From: a virus
Length of the DNA: 49,241 bases
Reading direction: 5' to 3' (one strand)
Virus record (IMG/VR): IMGVR_UViG_3300050821_007143
Span: 1 to 49,241 of that record
The translations under genes and the position numbers were made by a program. A model generated the notes under the pieces. It had not been told where the DNA came from and made no database searches. It worked only from the letters and a program-made list of their open reading frames with translations. Positions 23,101 through 30,731 of the stretch are shown in pieces; within the stretch, counting starts at the first letter, position 1, and each line of letters starts with the position of its first letter.

Positions 23101-23876
23101 ACGCCGGTTGCGGTGCCATGCTCCAGCGCGTAGGTAACCGCCGCGTCGTGATCCATGCCGTTCTGCCGCGCGGCGTCGTAAGCCGGCGCCAAATCCTGCG
23201 CGAGCGACATCGCGCCGACGCCGAGACCGGCGCCGATCAGCCCGCCGCCACCCGCGCCAACGGGACCACCAGCGGCACCGATCGTGCTGCCGGCCGCGCC
23301 ACCGGCCAGCCCTGCCGCAAGGGTTGGCGCCGAGTAGCCGAGACCATAGCCCAGCGAGTTGAAGAACCCCCTTTCGGGCTCGGGCTGCGCCCCTGGCTGG
23401 TCGGTAAAGGCTTGTCCCGAGACCGTGCGCGCGCCTTGCCGCGCCGCTGCGCCCATCCCTGAATACAAGCCGCTAAAGAACCCGCTTTGTGGCTCGGCCG
23501 CGACCGGCGCGCTCGGCGCGCTCGGCACGACCCCCGGCAGGGGCGGGATGACCGAGCTGAGGCTAGGCGCAGCTTGTTGTCCAGTGATCGGCTGATACGT
23601 GTCGACGGTGAAAGCCGGCGCTGTTGACGATGGCGCTGTTGACGATGGCGCTGTTGACGATGGCGCCGGTGCTGGGGCGGGTGGTTGCGCCGGGGCGGGG
23701 GTCGCTGTGCTGCCGACCAAAGGCTGGTAAGTGTCAACCGTAAAACCAAGCGATGTCGGCGCGCTCGGCGCGCTCGGCGTAGCCGACGGCTGCACCGGTG
23801 CCGCTGGCGGCTGCATGCTGCCAGGATTTAGCAGCGGTTGATAGGTGTCGACCGTGAAACCGAGGGTTTCGGCCAT
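17151..23876 (-). CDS. Giant internal virion/polyvalent protein with HEXXH zincin and LPD38-like C-terminus
   Basis: This is a 2241-aa protein. The N-terminus has three copies of FTVDTYQP (residues 7-14, 45-52, 89-96) in Pro/Ala-rich sequence. About 165-225 is Gly-rich and possibly membrane-active. About 340-560 and 660-860 are disordered Pro/Ala/Glu sequence with short coiled coils. HEWTH at 1055-1059 (context SFGHEWTHAVDHL) is an HEXXH zincin motif. The C-terminal third has the look of LPD38, a domain of large phage polyvalent proteins, with hydrophobic stretches and a C-terminal GALGYAVNDYFG. Such giants are packaged in podovirus heads and ejected into the host. It is the last and largest gene of the late operon. 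Exact domain borders and enzymatic activity are inference. Confidence 0.75.
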   Translation of the reverse strand: MAETLGFTVDTYQPLLNPGSMQPPAAPVQPSATPSAPSAPTSLGFTVDTYQPLVGSTATPAPAQPPAPAPAPSSTAPSSTAPSSTAPAFTVDTYQPITGQQAAPSLSSVIPPLPGVVPSAPSAPVAAEPQSGFFSGLYSGMGAAARQGARTVSGQAFTDQPGAQPEPERGFFNSLGYGLGYSAPTLAAGLAGGAAGSTIGAAGGPVGAGGGGLIGAGLGVGAMSLAQDLAPAYDAARQNGMDHDAAVTYALEHGTATGVISGATALIPAPVRSVIGRILLAGFVTQPVAGAAVRVGVPAVMGEPLPTTQQLIEGYGQDVATGLGFAGAHAVYSHATAPTPRPPPGPEATAAATRALSPAGVESPTERVGAPQPPPVVPGQEQAAAAAAAAPPPIAREAPPAEPAPTAAPTVATATTAGQEQAPVEAGAVEPPAATGERAPAQTTPSPLSAPEVPSAPPEARPMEPGVDRSATPTGGPTGEAAVGEPAAPRLEPTGVPEPSGGAGDQGARAPGVAGEPAAVEPTARATPETGAPAVASGEAPTPGARPGEPAPAVEPTLAEQRAHQQGLSEEISGLQRQLSAARGQISRAQNAGVDPPAGAVERRAAISARIQELEKEYSALGESIRNQPSEAAAPTREPAAAPTARPPEAYLKLDPNISAADYARRMSELQANKPRPIDKLWRNPETAPPEQVEAARQALRDWNREYRLVSKNQKLALERDNAAYRAQQAAPGGEPTAPPEEPVTGQQTPEMSRASEGLTTEPDHVVPNQFVAKDAQGEVVGKGPTPELALADARGEAPATGPERAGPERAGPGTTEEAPAPGPTEPPAPEKPATTGVPQLDRLLAERERLRAEAAMSQSPVRQRYLQRQMDKLRQQAEKLAASQGVENPLADTTAGAGVEERRAGRKLPFSGPPEVGKPKDFLDYKFNDGTSVFRSVFDEAGIDHNRAVNMPIHEQVGILTRHMINKFGFQSVKVETSGGTGRVDQKIARDAMLDATRAITDGMASLGLPHKAASLNGRLKLVYDPEGKVNYYGAYEPGSGTIRIMGGANSFGHEWTHAVDHLLSERLTGNPTQMNKLLSQYTRDGNLVVTDKVQAAFAKVINTLFYDQGALAAKRLMLEPLAAKTDRNGKPTASALEAQRQLAKLEAGGSQLHIAMSEFRKASGDVQPGNRGYWQSAWEMLARAHEAYLAETMQNAGVDPRGFVMPDDAYRNMVDRQLQLAYPKDTAAIFKAFDELHQALRNEQVLSGGEPAGEFSNLGISDPRYWSVTAPYLAGTAEGAAMKRENNRYSNMTKILYDKSRPAPGDNTFKRGLADEMASAVFSLKGLIERVIKRAPDAAKQPAQAILDRLAPAPGTGRYTGRTFEEAHRFYGRDWGRRFGAIMKDAGLDPNTMSPEQGEMLRHFLTTSDIAYPIDPLDPSAGYKAIPQDIQKAGGRMRFLLDEIWKALHDAGIDVGYAKSGYYPRLYDLAKISADPQGFRRNAAALHNLIFDQNVGTPGDDPAKLLEQWTGLSKEDRQMADPGLAANMAELQKNLRQQAAIEQNPNPTPAETAQLAQLKQQAEALAQANHDDLRGHVSTLAANNWYGRLARGGIHDFDGTGPSGSYIKARVLPPETDQIMRDYMHTQPADALPHYFQGAARRLAFAERFGANGEDLNKLLNAAVQGGMRIEDVRRLENLVDMALGRDHARGNAPLMRLSNMIHAVGSLALMPRAMWSGLSEPMNAALVTGKASVGFKIFAQQFGQLMRRANAQDWTEIAHFLNVTTSAMHDSIMLSRMGADYADQPALNRLMTQYYRVTGLTQLTNSQRVGGVAGSNWFLAKLARDFKSNDAGARENAGRWMGELGLPKRIHDDFTQWMLDLNGGKPSLDQLKNDPMGSAYGLAVGRLVDRIIQDPYKIDRAAGSNIPVVGLAFQLMSFNYSFQHNVLNPLWDTIEHSYGQAKLASEARGAGPVGARIRGYTAAGGSMMHAAAMVGTVLGTGLLVNAVRQAIFAPDQWAKHEADDDVASWLLDLTFQRSGLNGTLDPIIQLYSHLRYDSDISALLEGASVNWLAKNAQDIIQPLVRTNDSPNTNTIYYNQARGMFNLIGVPAAAIGLTMMGGVGGPLAKLAAGGVLQLGTSPYAVGQYAETAAGGPTGTKAAPQPKPGQLPSLPGLPALPDLPKLPQPGETAATGDSGATLPWGLLDDVAIPAWRYGQSVASKVPGPIKALAAAGALGYAVNDYFGKTAPYRETTARQQ

Positions 23877-23877
23877 G

Positions 23878-24627
23878 TCACGACAACCGGCGGCTCAGCG
23901 AAAGCGGTGCGCCGACCAGCGGCTGCGGCAGTAAAGGTGGGGCGGGCTGGTCCTGTTGCGGCGCCGCCTGGGTGAAGGCACTCCCCAGCGAGGTCGGCAG
24001 CCCCGGGAAAACCCCGCTTTGCAGTGCTAAAGCACCAATGGCGCCCCGGGTACGCCTCTGGGCATCGTTGTAAGCGTCCAGAAAACCCGGTGGCAGGCTG
24101 AGATCGGCTGTCCGCCCCATCCCCGGGTCGAGCTGCTGCTGCCCGGCGACAGGAGGCGCAACCGTGTCGCTAAGCCGCCCGCCGCCAGCCGTGGGAAGAC
24201 CGCTTGCGTACCCGGAAGACGCGGGCACATACGCACTACCGCTTTGCAGCGGTGAACCCGGCTGAGTGGGAAAGCCAAAGGTCGTCTGCGCACCCGGCGT
24301 CGGCAACACCGGAGGGATTGTTTCCGGGCCTGGCGCCATACGGCCGCCGGGGGTGATGGGGGTAGTCACACCCGTTGCTGGGTTGAACTTACCGACGCCT
24401 CCGGGTGTCGGGACAAAAGGCGCGCCCCCCGGCATAGGAGGCACCTGGTCATAGCCTTGTGGCAGTTGATTGGTAAACGGGACCCCGGACTGCGACAGCG
24501 GGTCGGTGCTAGGAAGTGGCGGCGGCGTCTGGGCCGGGGGGTACATTTCGGCCAGGCGCGACTGTCCCGCCGCGTAAAAGCGCTTAACGATGTCGGCGAG
24601 GTCCTGGACCGATGGAGTGTAAGCCAT
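23878..24627 (-). CDS. Pro/Gly-rich virion-associated protein
   Basis: The ATG at 24627 with AGGTGGGGAG upstream is preferred over the GTG at 24636, giving 249 aa. It begins with a helix (MAYTPSVQDLADIVKRFYAAG), followed by a long Pro/Gly/Thr-rich stretch and a short helical segment (PPGFLDAYNDAQRRTRGAIG) before a Pro-rich end. No family was recognised. Position between two internal virion genes suggests an ejection or head-internal protein. Confidence 0.6.
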   Translation of the reverse strand: MAYTPSVQDLADIVKRFYAAGQSRLAEMYPPAQTPPPLPSTDPLSQSGVPFTNQLPQGYDQVPPMPGGAPFVPTPGGVGKFNPATGVTTPITPGGRMAPGPETIPPVLPTPGAQTTFGFPTQPGSPLQSGSAYVPASSGYASGLPTAGGGRLSDTVAPPVAGQQQLDPGMGRTADLSLPPGFLDAYNDAQRRTRGAIGALALQSGVFPGLPTSLGSAFTQAAPQQDQPAPPLLPQPLVGAPLSLSRRLS

Positions 24628-24636
24628 GCTCCCCAC

Positions 24637-26841
24637 CTATCGCCGGTAAGCCCAGCCGCCCTTGACGATGCCCGGTGTTCCATCGCTCAAGGTCACAAAC
24701 GTACCGTCAGGAACACCCTGCGCCGGGGCCAGCGCCCCGGCAGGCGCGGATGTCTGCAAGGGTGCTCTCGTCGGCAACGCAGCGTTCGCCGCCGGTGGGG
24801 CGGGTGTGGGCGCTGCCGCCGCTGCCGCAGCCGGCTGCGGCGTCGCTGCGCTAAACGGCGGCGGTGTCGTCACCGTTGCCCCTAACGACGCGCCAGTCGC
24901 TTCTGGCGTGCGCATCCCTCGCATATGCGGCGGCGAGGGCGCTGCCGGTGCTGCCGGCGGTCGCGGCGGCGGTTGATGCGGGACCATGCGTTGCGCCGGG
25001 ACGACCGAGGGCGGGGTTGCTGGCGCCGGGGGCTGGGTTGCTGGCGCCGGGGGCTGGGTTGCTGGCGCCGGGGCTGCGGGGGCTGCGGAGGCTGCGGAGG
25101 CTGCGGGGGCTGGTCCCGTCGTAGGCGCCCCCGGCTCAGCGTTACCGGTCACCGGGTTGACCGTCGTCGCCCCTGGCTGCGGTGTCGTCACCGTCGCCCC
25201 TAGTGACGGCTGATCGGGGGACGGCTTGAGCAAATGGATCGTCATGTGCGGCTGGACGCCACCCGCAAATGGGTTATTCGCCTGTATCACGCGCGGATCG
25301 CCCGCAAGACCTAGCGTCTTGATGTTGTTCTTGACCTGCTCGCGGGCGTTATTGACCTGGTCCGGGCTCTCGATGACCTTTTCGGCGATCAGCTGATTAA
25401 CCGCCTGCTGATACGCAAGATCGGGTCGGCCCGCATAATACGGGTCTTGAGTGGTGATCTTCTTGATGCGCGCCTGGACCGCGTCCTCGGCTGGTCGCTC
25501 GAAGTAAGCCGGCGAGCTGACTTGCAGGTTGGCACCAACCCAGCCCGTGTTGCGCCGCGCGTAGATGTTTTGCAGCTGTGAGTAGTCAAACGCGTTTTGC
25601 TTTGCCTGCTTGTCGGGATCGTAGGTCTGCGCAGGTGAAAGCGCGCGAAAAGCCGCGATCGCTTGCTGTCTTGCCGGACCAGGGGGCATCGCCGCGATCT
25701 TCGCGACCTGCTGCGCGGTGTTCTGATCCGTCGTCGCCGGCAACGGGGTCACATCCGTCCGGGTGCCGGCCTGCACGGGCGTCAGGTTTTCGATCCCGCC
25801 TTGATCATTGAGGTACGGCTTGCGCTCGACAAGCGTGACCGCCGTCTGCGGGTTGGCCGACGGTACACCAGCCCCGCCCGCCCCCGCAGCCTGCATCCCC
25901 GGGGCATTCATATACGTGCCCTGACTGGGGTCGGTTGGGCTGGGGACAAAGGTAAAGGTCTGCGCACCGGCAAGTTTTTGCCTTTCCAGCTCGCCCGCCA
26001 CGCGCGCGTTTTCGACAGCAAGCGCGCCCGCGTTTGCCATCCCTTGCCGCGTTGTCTGACCCTGCTCCGAAATCGTCGTCTGGTACGGCCCCGGCTCGCC
26101 GACCGAGGCGAGCTGCTGGCGGAACTGCGGCTCTGATATCTGTCCCTGCGCGAAAAGCTGCCCGACATACGCTTTGCCGATTGCCATCGACGACGCCGCG
26201 TCCCGGCCTGCGCGCTGCGACAGATAGACAAACTTCGCCAGATCAAAGGCCGGCGGCGCCATTGAACCATTTGCTGCCGCAGGACCGGCGTAAACGGTGC
26301 CGCCTTGCCCTGGTGTCGGGTTGAGGCTCGCCGGGTGCAGCGCACCCGAGGTCCCATCATCGGACGGCGCCTGGCCGTTCGTCGTCGTCGTATTGGGCGC
26401 TGCCGGTGTTCCCGGCGCCGGGGGCGATGCCGCCGGTGGCGTGCCGGTCGTGTAGGGCGCGACATTGGTGGAGGTGTTGGCGGCTGCGGTGGAGACCTGC
26501 GCCGGGGTCGGCATCGGCGGCGCGACCGTCGCCGCGAGCGATGGTGTTGTTCCCCCGCTGGTCATCGGCAGGTTAGCGGGAGGTGCCAGGATCGGCGCCG
26601 CCCCGGTCTGCCCGGGCTGGGTAAATCCCATCGACGGCACACGCCCGTTCTGAAGACCCAGCGCCAGGTAATTATCAGCGTTCTGCTGATCGATCATCCG
26701 GTTGCCTTCGAGCTGCGCTTTGCGCGCCTCGGAGCCGTAGTAGTATCCCTGCGCGATCTTCGACGGGTCGGGGAAGAGTGCGTTACCCAGCGAGGACAGC
26801 CCCTGGTCCCACGCCGCGTTGCCGGTATCAAAGGTTGGCAT
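24637..26841 (-). CDS. 734-aa internal virion-type protein
   Basis: A helical N-terminus (DTGNAAWDQGLSSLGNALF, KAQLEGNRMIDQQNADNYLA) is followed by Pro/Ala/Thr-rich linkers, a central helical domain (about 210-540, including SQRAGRDAASSMAIGKAYVG and DKQAKQNAFDYSQLQNIYAR), another Pro-rich segment with three PAPATQP repeats, and a conserved-looking end (DGTFVTLSDGTPGIVKGGWA). It lies in the ejection-protein block and is probably a structural or ejected protein. No named family can be given. Confidence 0.6.
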   Translation of the reverse strand: MPTFDTGNAAWDQGLSSLGNALFPDPSKIAQGYYYGSEARKAQLEGNRMIDQQNADNYLALGLQNGRVPSMGFTQPGQTGAAPILAPPANLPMTSGGTTPSLAATVAPPMPTPAQVSTAAANTSTNVAPYTTGTPPAASPPAPGTPAAPNTTTTNGQAPSDDGTSGALHPASLNPTPGQGGTVYAGPAAANGSMAPPAFDLAKFVYLSQRAGRDAASSMAIGKAYVGQLFAQGQISEPQFRQQLASVGEPGPYQTTISEQGQTTRQGMANAGALAVENARVAGELERQKLAGAQTFTFVPSPTDPSQGTYMNAPGMQAAGAGGAGVPSANPQTAVTLVERKPYLNDQGGIENLTPVQAGTRTDVTPLPATTDQNTAQQVAKIAAMPPGPARQQAIAAFRALSPAQTYDPDKQAKQNAFDYSQLQNIYARRNTGWVGANLQVSSPAYFERPAEDAVQARIKKITTQDPYYAGRPDLAYQQAVNQLIAEKVIESPDQVNNAREQVKNNIKTLGLAGDPRVIQANNPFAGGVQPHMTIHLLKPSPDQPSLGATVTTPQPGATTVNPVTGNAEPGAPTTGPAPAASAASAAPAAPAPATQPPAPATQPPAPATPPSVVPAQRMVPHQPPPRPPAAPAAPSPPHMRGMRTPEATGASLGATVTTPPPFSAATPQPAAAAAAAPTPAPPAANAALPTRAPLQTSAPAGALAPAQGVPDGTFVTLSDGTPGIVKGGWAYRR
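25016..25076. repeat. 21-bp tandem repeat (three copies) within the 734-aa gene
   Basis: GTTGCTGGCGCCGGGGGCTG plus G is repeated at 25016-25036 and 25037-25057, with a shortened third copy to about 25076, followed by CTGCGGAGG repeats. They encode in-frame PAPATQP repeats on the minus strand and are likely length-variable. Confidence 0.85.
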
Positions 26842-26852
26842 CGTCTAAATCC

Positions 26853-27956
26853 TCAGAAAATCCGGCTAAGAAACCCACCACCGCCTGGCGCCAAAGGCGG
26901 CCCTCCGGCAGCGATCGATGCATCGGCCGCCGAGCCAAAAAGCGGGCCTTGACTGCCAAACGTACCGCCCGCGCTCAGCGGGTTGCCGCCAAAATACCCG
27001 GCACCGTAGAGACCGAGATTGCCGATCCCCGAGAGAAGTTTGCCTTGTGACGCCTGGTACGCGGCGTCGGCTTCTTTCTGGCGCTCGGTATTCCCGGCGA
27101 TCGTCTGCGTGTTCGACTGCTGCAGGTTGGCGAGATCAACCGCGTTGCCGTAGGACAAGCCGGCGGCGTCGAGCGCGCTCTGACCCTTGGACTGCAGCAG
27201 GGTGTCCTGCGCCCCGCCAAGACCGGTCGCCGCCTGGTAGTTGACTTGGCTCGGCAACAGACGCGTCGGGCTGCCCGAACGCAAAAGCGTCTCGGCTTGC
27301 TGCGCCGGCATGATCCCGTAACCGGTATCGGCGATCGACAAACCGATTTGCTGACCCGGGCCGCCATAGGCGTCCACCGCGGCGATGCGCGAGCCGTAAT
27401 TGCGGATATTGGTCGCCGCCTCAGCCGTGCGCCGGGCCAGCGCACCGCCGGTCGCCAGGTCGTTCTGGACCGCATTGGTGCCGCCGGACGGGTCGCTTGT
27501 CGTCGGCCCCGGCGGCGCGCCTTGCGCGGCCAGCGCCGCCGTCTGCGCCGCACGCTGCTGCTGTGCCTGGTCGAGCTGCTGCGCATTGGTCTTGTCAAGC
27601 AGCTGCTGCGCCGCGGTGTCACCGGTTTGGCGCAAGGTGTCGGCCTGCTGGTTCTCGGCCGAGAGAGTGTCCTGGTACTGCTTTAATGCGCTCATCTGCG
27701 CGTCGCGCATCTGGTTGGCGGCCTGGTTGCGCGCTTGCAGCGTCTGCTGGCTCGCCGCGGTCTGCGCCGCGGTCTGCGCGCTCGCGGCCTGCATACGCTG
27801 GGTAAAGCCCTGGTTCTGCGCCAGGGTGTTGGCGGTGTTCGCGTCGCTGATCGCCTTCTGGTTGGCGCTGGCCGCCTGGCTTTGCACATAAGAACCGGCA
27901 AGCGAGGCCGCCGAGCCAACAGCTGTCGCGATACCGATGGAGACTGGATCGCACAT
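26853..27956 (-). CDS. Internal virion protein, T7 gp14-like
   Basis: This is a 367-aa protein beginning MCDPVSIGIATAVGSAASLA, the short MC(D/E)P start and hydrophobic helix typical of podovirus internal core proteins related to T7 gp14. The middle is Gln/Ala-rich coiled coil (about 25-150), and the end is Gly-rich (GPPLAPGGGGFLSRIF). The start overlaps the upstream stop (TAATG). In T7, gp14 forms the outer-membrane part of the ejection channel. The assignment rests on N-terminal features and gene order. Confidence 0.65.
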   Translation of the reverse strand: MCDPVSIGIATAVGSAASLAGSYVQSQAASANQKAISDANTANTLAQNQGFTQRMQAASAQTAAQTAASQQTLQARNQAANQMRDAQMSALKQYQDTLSAENQQADTLRQTGDTAAQQLLDKTNAQQLDQAQQQRAAQTAALAAQGAPPGPTTSDPSGGTNAVQNDLATGGALARRTAEAATNIRNYGSRIAAVDAYGGPGQQIGLSIADTGYGIMPAQQAETLLRSGSPTRLLPSQVNYQAATGLGGAQDTLLQSKGQSALDAAGLSYGNAVDLANLQQSNTQTIAGNTERQKEADAAYQASQGKLLSGIGNLGLYGAGYFGGNPLSAGGTFGSQGPLFGSAADASIAAGGPPLAPGGGGFLSRIF

Positions 27957-28816
27957 TATGTGACCCTCGCACTGTTCCCGCCCGGGTTGGTCCCGGCGAG
28001 CCCGGCGTTGACGTTTTGCATGATCTGGTTGGATTGGATACCGCCCAGGAGACTGCCCCCCGAGCCAAGGACATTGGCAAAGATGTTGCCCAGCGTGTTG
28101 ACTGTCGGCACGGCTTGCAGGCTGGAGGCGACATCGCCGGCTGTGCTGGTGATCCCCGAGATCGCGTTGCGCTGGGTCTGCAGCGAGTTGTTCACATCAT
28201 CGATCGTACTGCCGGCGATCGGCGCGCCGACGCTCTGGGCCGCGGCGACCTGGTTGCTGAGGTTGGCGCGCGCACTGGCGACATTGTTTTGCAGCTGCGA
28301 TGCCGCCTGCTGCGCGTTGGCCGTCTGTTCGTCGATCGCCCGGCCGCGGGTCTCATCGAGCAGGCCCTGCTGGTCGACCGCGGCCTGGCTCGACGCGATA
28401 CCCTGGCGCGCGGTCGCAAAGTGCAGCTGCTTCTCGGCTTGTTGTTGCTGGTAATCGATCGGATCGGTCGCCCGGGTCATGTAATCCTGGCGATACTGAT
28501 CAAAATATGCTGGCGAAAACCGCGAAAACGCCTGATCGATTTGCTGGGTCGCATCAGTGAGCGCCTGCGCCCGCCCGGTGTCGTAAGTCGACTGCCGGTC
28601 GGCCTGCGCCTGCGCCTGGTCCTGCTGCTGCTGGTACTGCGCCTGCTGCGCGGCATACTGTTGCTGGTTAAACGTCGCCTGCTGATCTGCAATATCCCGC
28701 TGCGCCTGGATTTGCTGATCGCTCAGTGCCTGTTGCTGCTGTTGTTGCGACTGCGCGATGGCAATTTGCTGGCCCGCGGTGAGACCGCCGCCGCCGCCGC
28801 CGCCTCCGAAACACAT
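27956..28816 (-). CDS. Gln-rich coiled-coil virion protein
   Basis: This 286-aa protein starts MCFGGGGGGGGLTAGQQIAI with GAAAGGGGGC upstream. Residues about 15-220 are extremely Gln/Ala-rich coiled coil, and the C-terminus contains a Gly/Ser hydrophobic segment (ANVLGSGGSLLGGIQSNQIM). It looks like a second gp14-like internal protein. The first 94 bases overlap the previous gene in another frame. Confidence 0.6.
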   Translation of the reverse strand: MCFGGGGGGGGLTAGQQIAIAQSQQQQQQALSDQQIQAQRDIADQQATFNQQQYAAQQAQYQQQQDQAQAQADRQSTYDTGRAQALTDATQQIDQAFSRFSPAYFDQYRQDYMTRATDPIDYQQQQAEKQLHFATARQGIASSQAAVDQQGLLDETRGRAIDEQTANAQQAASQLQNNVASARANLSNQVAAAQSVGAPIAGSTIDDVNNSLQTQRNAISGITSTAGDVASSLQAVPTVNTLGNIFANVLGSGGSLLGGIQSNQIMQNVNAGLAGTNPGGNSARVT

Positions 28817-29301
28817 GACTGCCCCCTTTCCCGGGTCAGGTCCCAGGCATAAAGCAAAAAATCCTCACGCTGCCGGCCGTAGCCCCGGAGCAAGGTCTCG
28901 ACCTCGCCACCGAGCAGCTCGATCCACCTGCGGCTGTCGGTGTTTGCCGCCAGGACATAGGCTTCGCCGCGGTGATAGTTGGACGCCTTGAGGCACGGGA
29001 TGACAAAATCCAGGGACCATCGGGTCATCGGCCGGATGATCGAGCGCCATTTATTGGTCCCAAAAGCCCCGGCGATGACCACCCCCGGGCGCACCGGGAC
29101 CACCCCGTTGACCGCGACCGGTTCACCGTCCAGCGTCCACAGCTTCCACAAATCGCCGGCAACCTGGCACAGCTCAAAGACCAGCTGGTCTTCGTCGTCA
29201 TGCCAGCGCAGCGCAAAGATTTCCGCCCGGTCGCGGGGCCGCAGATTGCTGACGATATGTTTGAGCGCGGCAGGGGTGACGGGCTGGCTCTCAACACTCA
29301 C
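28723..29301 (-). CDS. DUF2833-like protein, T7 gp13-type internal virion protein
   Basis: The GTG at 29301 overlaps the stop of the tail tubular protein gene; earlier in-frame starts are in its shadow. The 192-aa sequence contains SNLRPRDRAEIFAL, AVNGVVPVRPGVVIAGAFGT, MTRWSLDFVIPCLKASNYHR and SRRWIELLGG, an acetyltransferase-like fold shared with DUF2833/T7 gp13 assembly proteins. The last 30 residues overlap the next gene in another frame and are low-complexity. It probably assists assembly of the internal core or tail. Confidence 0.7.
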   Translation of the reverse strand: MSVESQPVTPAALKHIVSNLRPRDRAEIFALRWHDDEDQLVFELCQVAGDLWKLWTLDGEPVAVNGVVPVRPGVVIAGAFGTNKWRSIIRPMTRWSLDFVIPCLKASNYHRGEAYVLAANTDSRRWIELLGGEVETLLRGYGRQREDFLLYAWDLTRERGQSCVSEAAAAAAVSPRASKLPSRSRNNSSNRH

Positions 29302-30731
29302 TTCGTCACCCCTTCCTGCAAATTGAGATGCAAGGCCGCCAGGAGTGCTGGTCCCGGCGCCTGGTGCTCCATGTGGACACCGATATGCGTGCCGTAGCCG
29401 GCAAACGGGATCGACTGCAGCCCAAAGGTATTGTCCTGGACCGTGGCGCACAGCTCGAAGGCTTCGGTATTGTTCGGCAGCATGCCGATGTTGACCGTCC
29501 ACTGGCCCTGGCACATCACGTCAATACTCTGGACGCGCTTATTTTCGGTTGGCCGGTCGGCACTCATATGCGGGGTGCGGATCGTCACCTTGCAGCTGTC
29601 GTACTGGTCGTTTGTCGTCCCGCCGTAAAGGTAGATGTTCCCCGCATTATCGAGGACGTAAACACTCTGGTTCGCCACGGCGAGGCACTGCACGGTAAAG
29701 CCGGGATCAAAGGTCGACCAGGCGGTGATGTGTCCCGCCGGGAAGTAGCTCAAGACGTAGATCGTGTCACCGATCGACAGCCAGTAGCGCCCTTGGATCG
29801 GCTGCACGATAGCGTCGGCAGAAGCGACAAGCGTCGGGTTGGCGCGGATCAGCGGGACCAGCAAGAGGTCGATCGCCGAGCCGACATCGGAGACGCCGGC
29901 CGCAAGCGATAGGGTTTGCGCCTTCAGGCTGCGCACCCCGGTCGCCGACAGAAACAGCACGTCCCCAGTACCGAACTGCACGATGCTGCGCGGCGCCACG
30001 ATGCCAATGCGCAAGATCTGCGATGTCGTGTCCTTGGTCGGGTCAGGGTCGAGGTTAAAGATTTGGGTCCCAAGCTCGGCCATGATCGCCATGTTCTGGT
30101 AAAAGATCTCCATGCTTACCAGGTTCTCGCCATCCGGGTCGTTGAGCGCCATGTTGATAAAACCGGCGCCCGGCTCGGTAACCGATGAAGGATCGTTTTG
30201 TGCCGGGTTGTTGACCCCGGAAAAGCGTAAATACTTCCCGTCGACCCGGTACATCTTCGCCTTCCAGGTACGGGCGTAGGAACCGCTGCTTAACGTCGTG
30301 GTGTCAGCCTCGAAAACCAGGTTACCGTCGTAATAACAATAGTTGGTGATACTGGAGCCGCGCGCGCAGACAAAGTATTTGTCGTCAAACGGTTCGACAT
30401 CGAGGATTTGGGTAATTGTATCGCCCGGCGGCGCAACGAGCGGGTGCCAGATAATAGGCACCGGCAGACTGCCGGCGGGGATGTCATCGCCAAAACCCAC
30501 ACCAAAGGCGTGCAGCTCGTGATCGTGACCGATCAAATAGGTCGCCACGCCACGACTTGCTGCGGCCGGGATCGTCGTCATCGGGACAAAAGCGAGGCGC
30601 TTCTCGATCTCGCCGCCCTGATTGAGCACCGCATTTTCGAGGATGCGCAAGCTCCCTCCCGGTGCAGTGAGCGGGGTCTTGCGAACGTCAAGCCCTTCCT
30701 TGAAATCAACAATCGAGAAGACCTTAGCCAT
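29298..30731 (-). CDS. Tail tubular protein B-like (tail nozzle/stabilization protein)
   Basis: This is a 477-aa protein. It opens with FSIVDFKEGLDVRKTPLTAPGG-type sequence followed by a long series of beta-strands (VATYLIGHDHELHAFG, FDDKYFVCARGSSITNYCYY, AHITAW-like turns, SVYVLDNAGNIYLYGG), the beta-propeller pattern of podovirus nozzle proteins. It follows the tail tubular protein A-like gene and precedes the gp13-like gene, the usual podovirus order. It forms the distal tail tube. Confidence 0.75.
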   Translation of the reverse strand: MAKVFSIVDFKEGLDVRKTPLTAPGGSLRILENAVLNQGGEIEKRLAFVPMTTIPAAASRGVATYLIGHDHELHAFGVGFGDDIPAGSLPVPIIWHPLVAPPGDTITQILDVEPFDDKYFVCARGSSITNYCYYDGNLVFEADTTTLSSGSYARTWKAKMYRVDGKYLRFSGVNNPAQNDPSSVTEPGAGFINMALNDPDGENLVSMEIFYQNMAIMAELGTQIFNLDPDPTKDTTSQILRIGIVAPRSIVQFGTGDVLFLSATGVRSLKAQTLSLAAGVSDVGSAIDLLLVPLIRANPTLVASADAIVQPIQGRYWLSIGDTIYVLSYFPAGHITAWSTFDPGFTVQCLAVANQSVYVLDNAGNIYLYGGTTNDQYDSCKVTIRTPHMSADRPTENKRVQSIDVMCQGQWTVNIGMLPNNTEAFELCATVQDNTFGLQSIPFAGYGTHIGVHMEHQAPGPALLAALHLNLQEGVTK

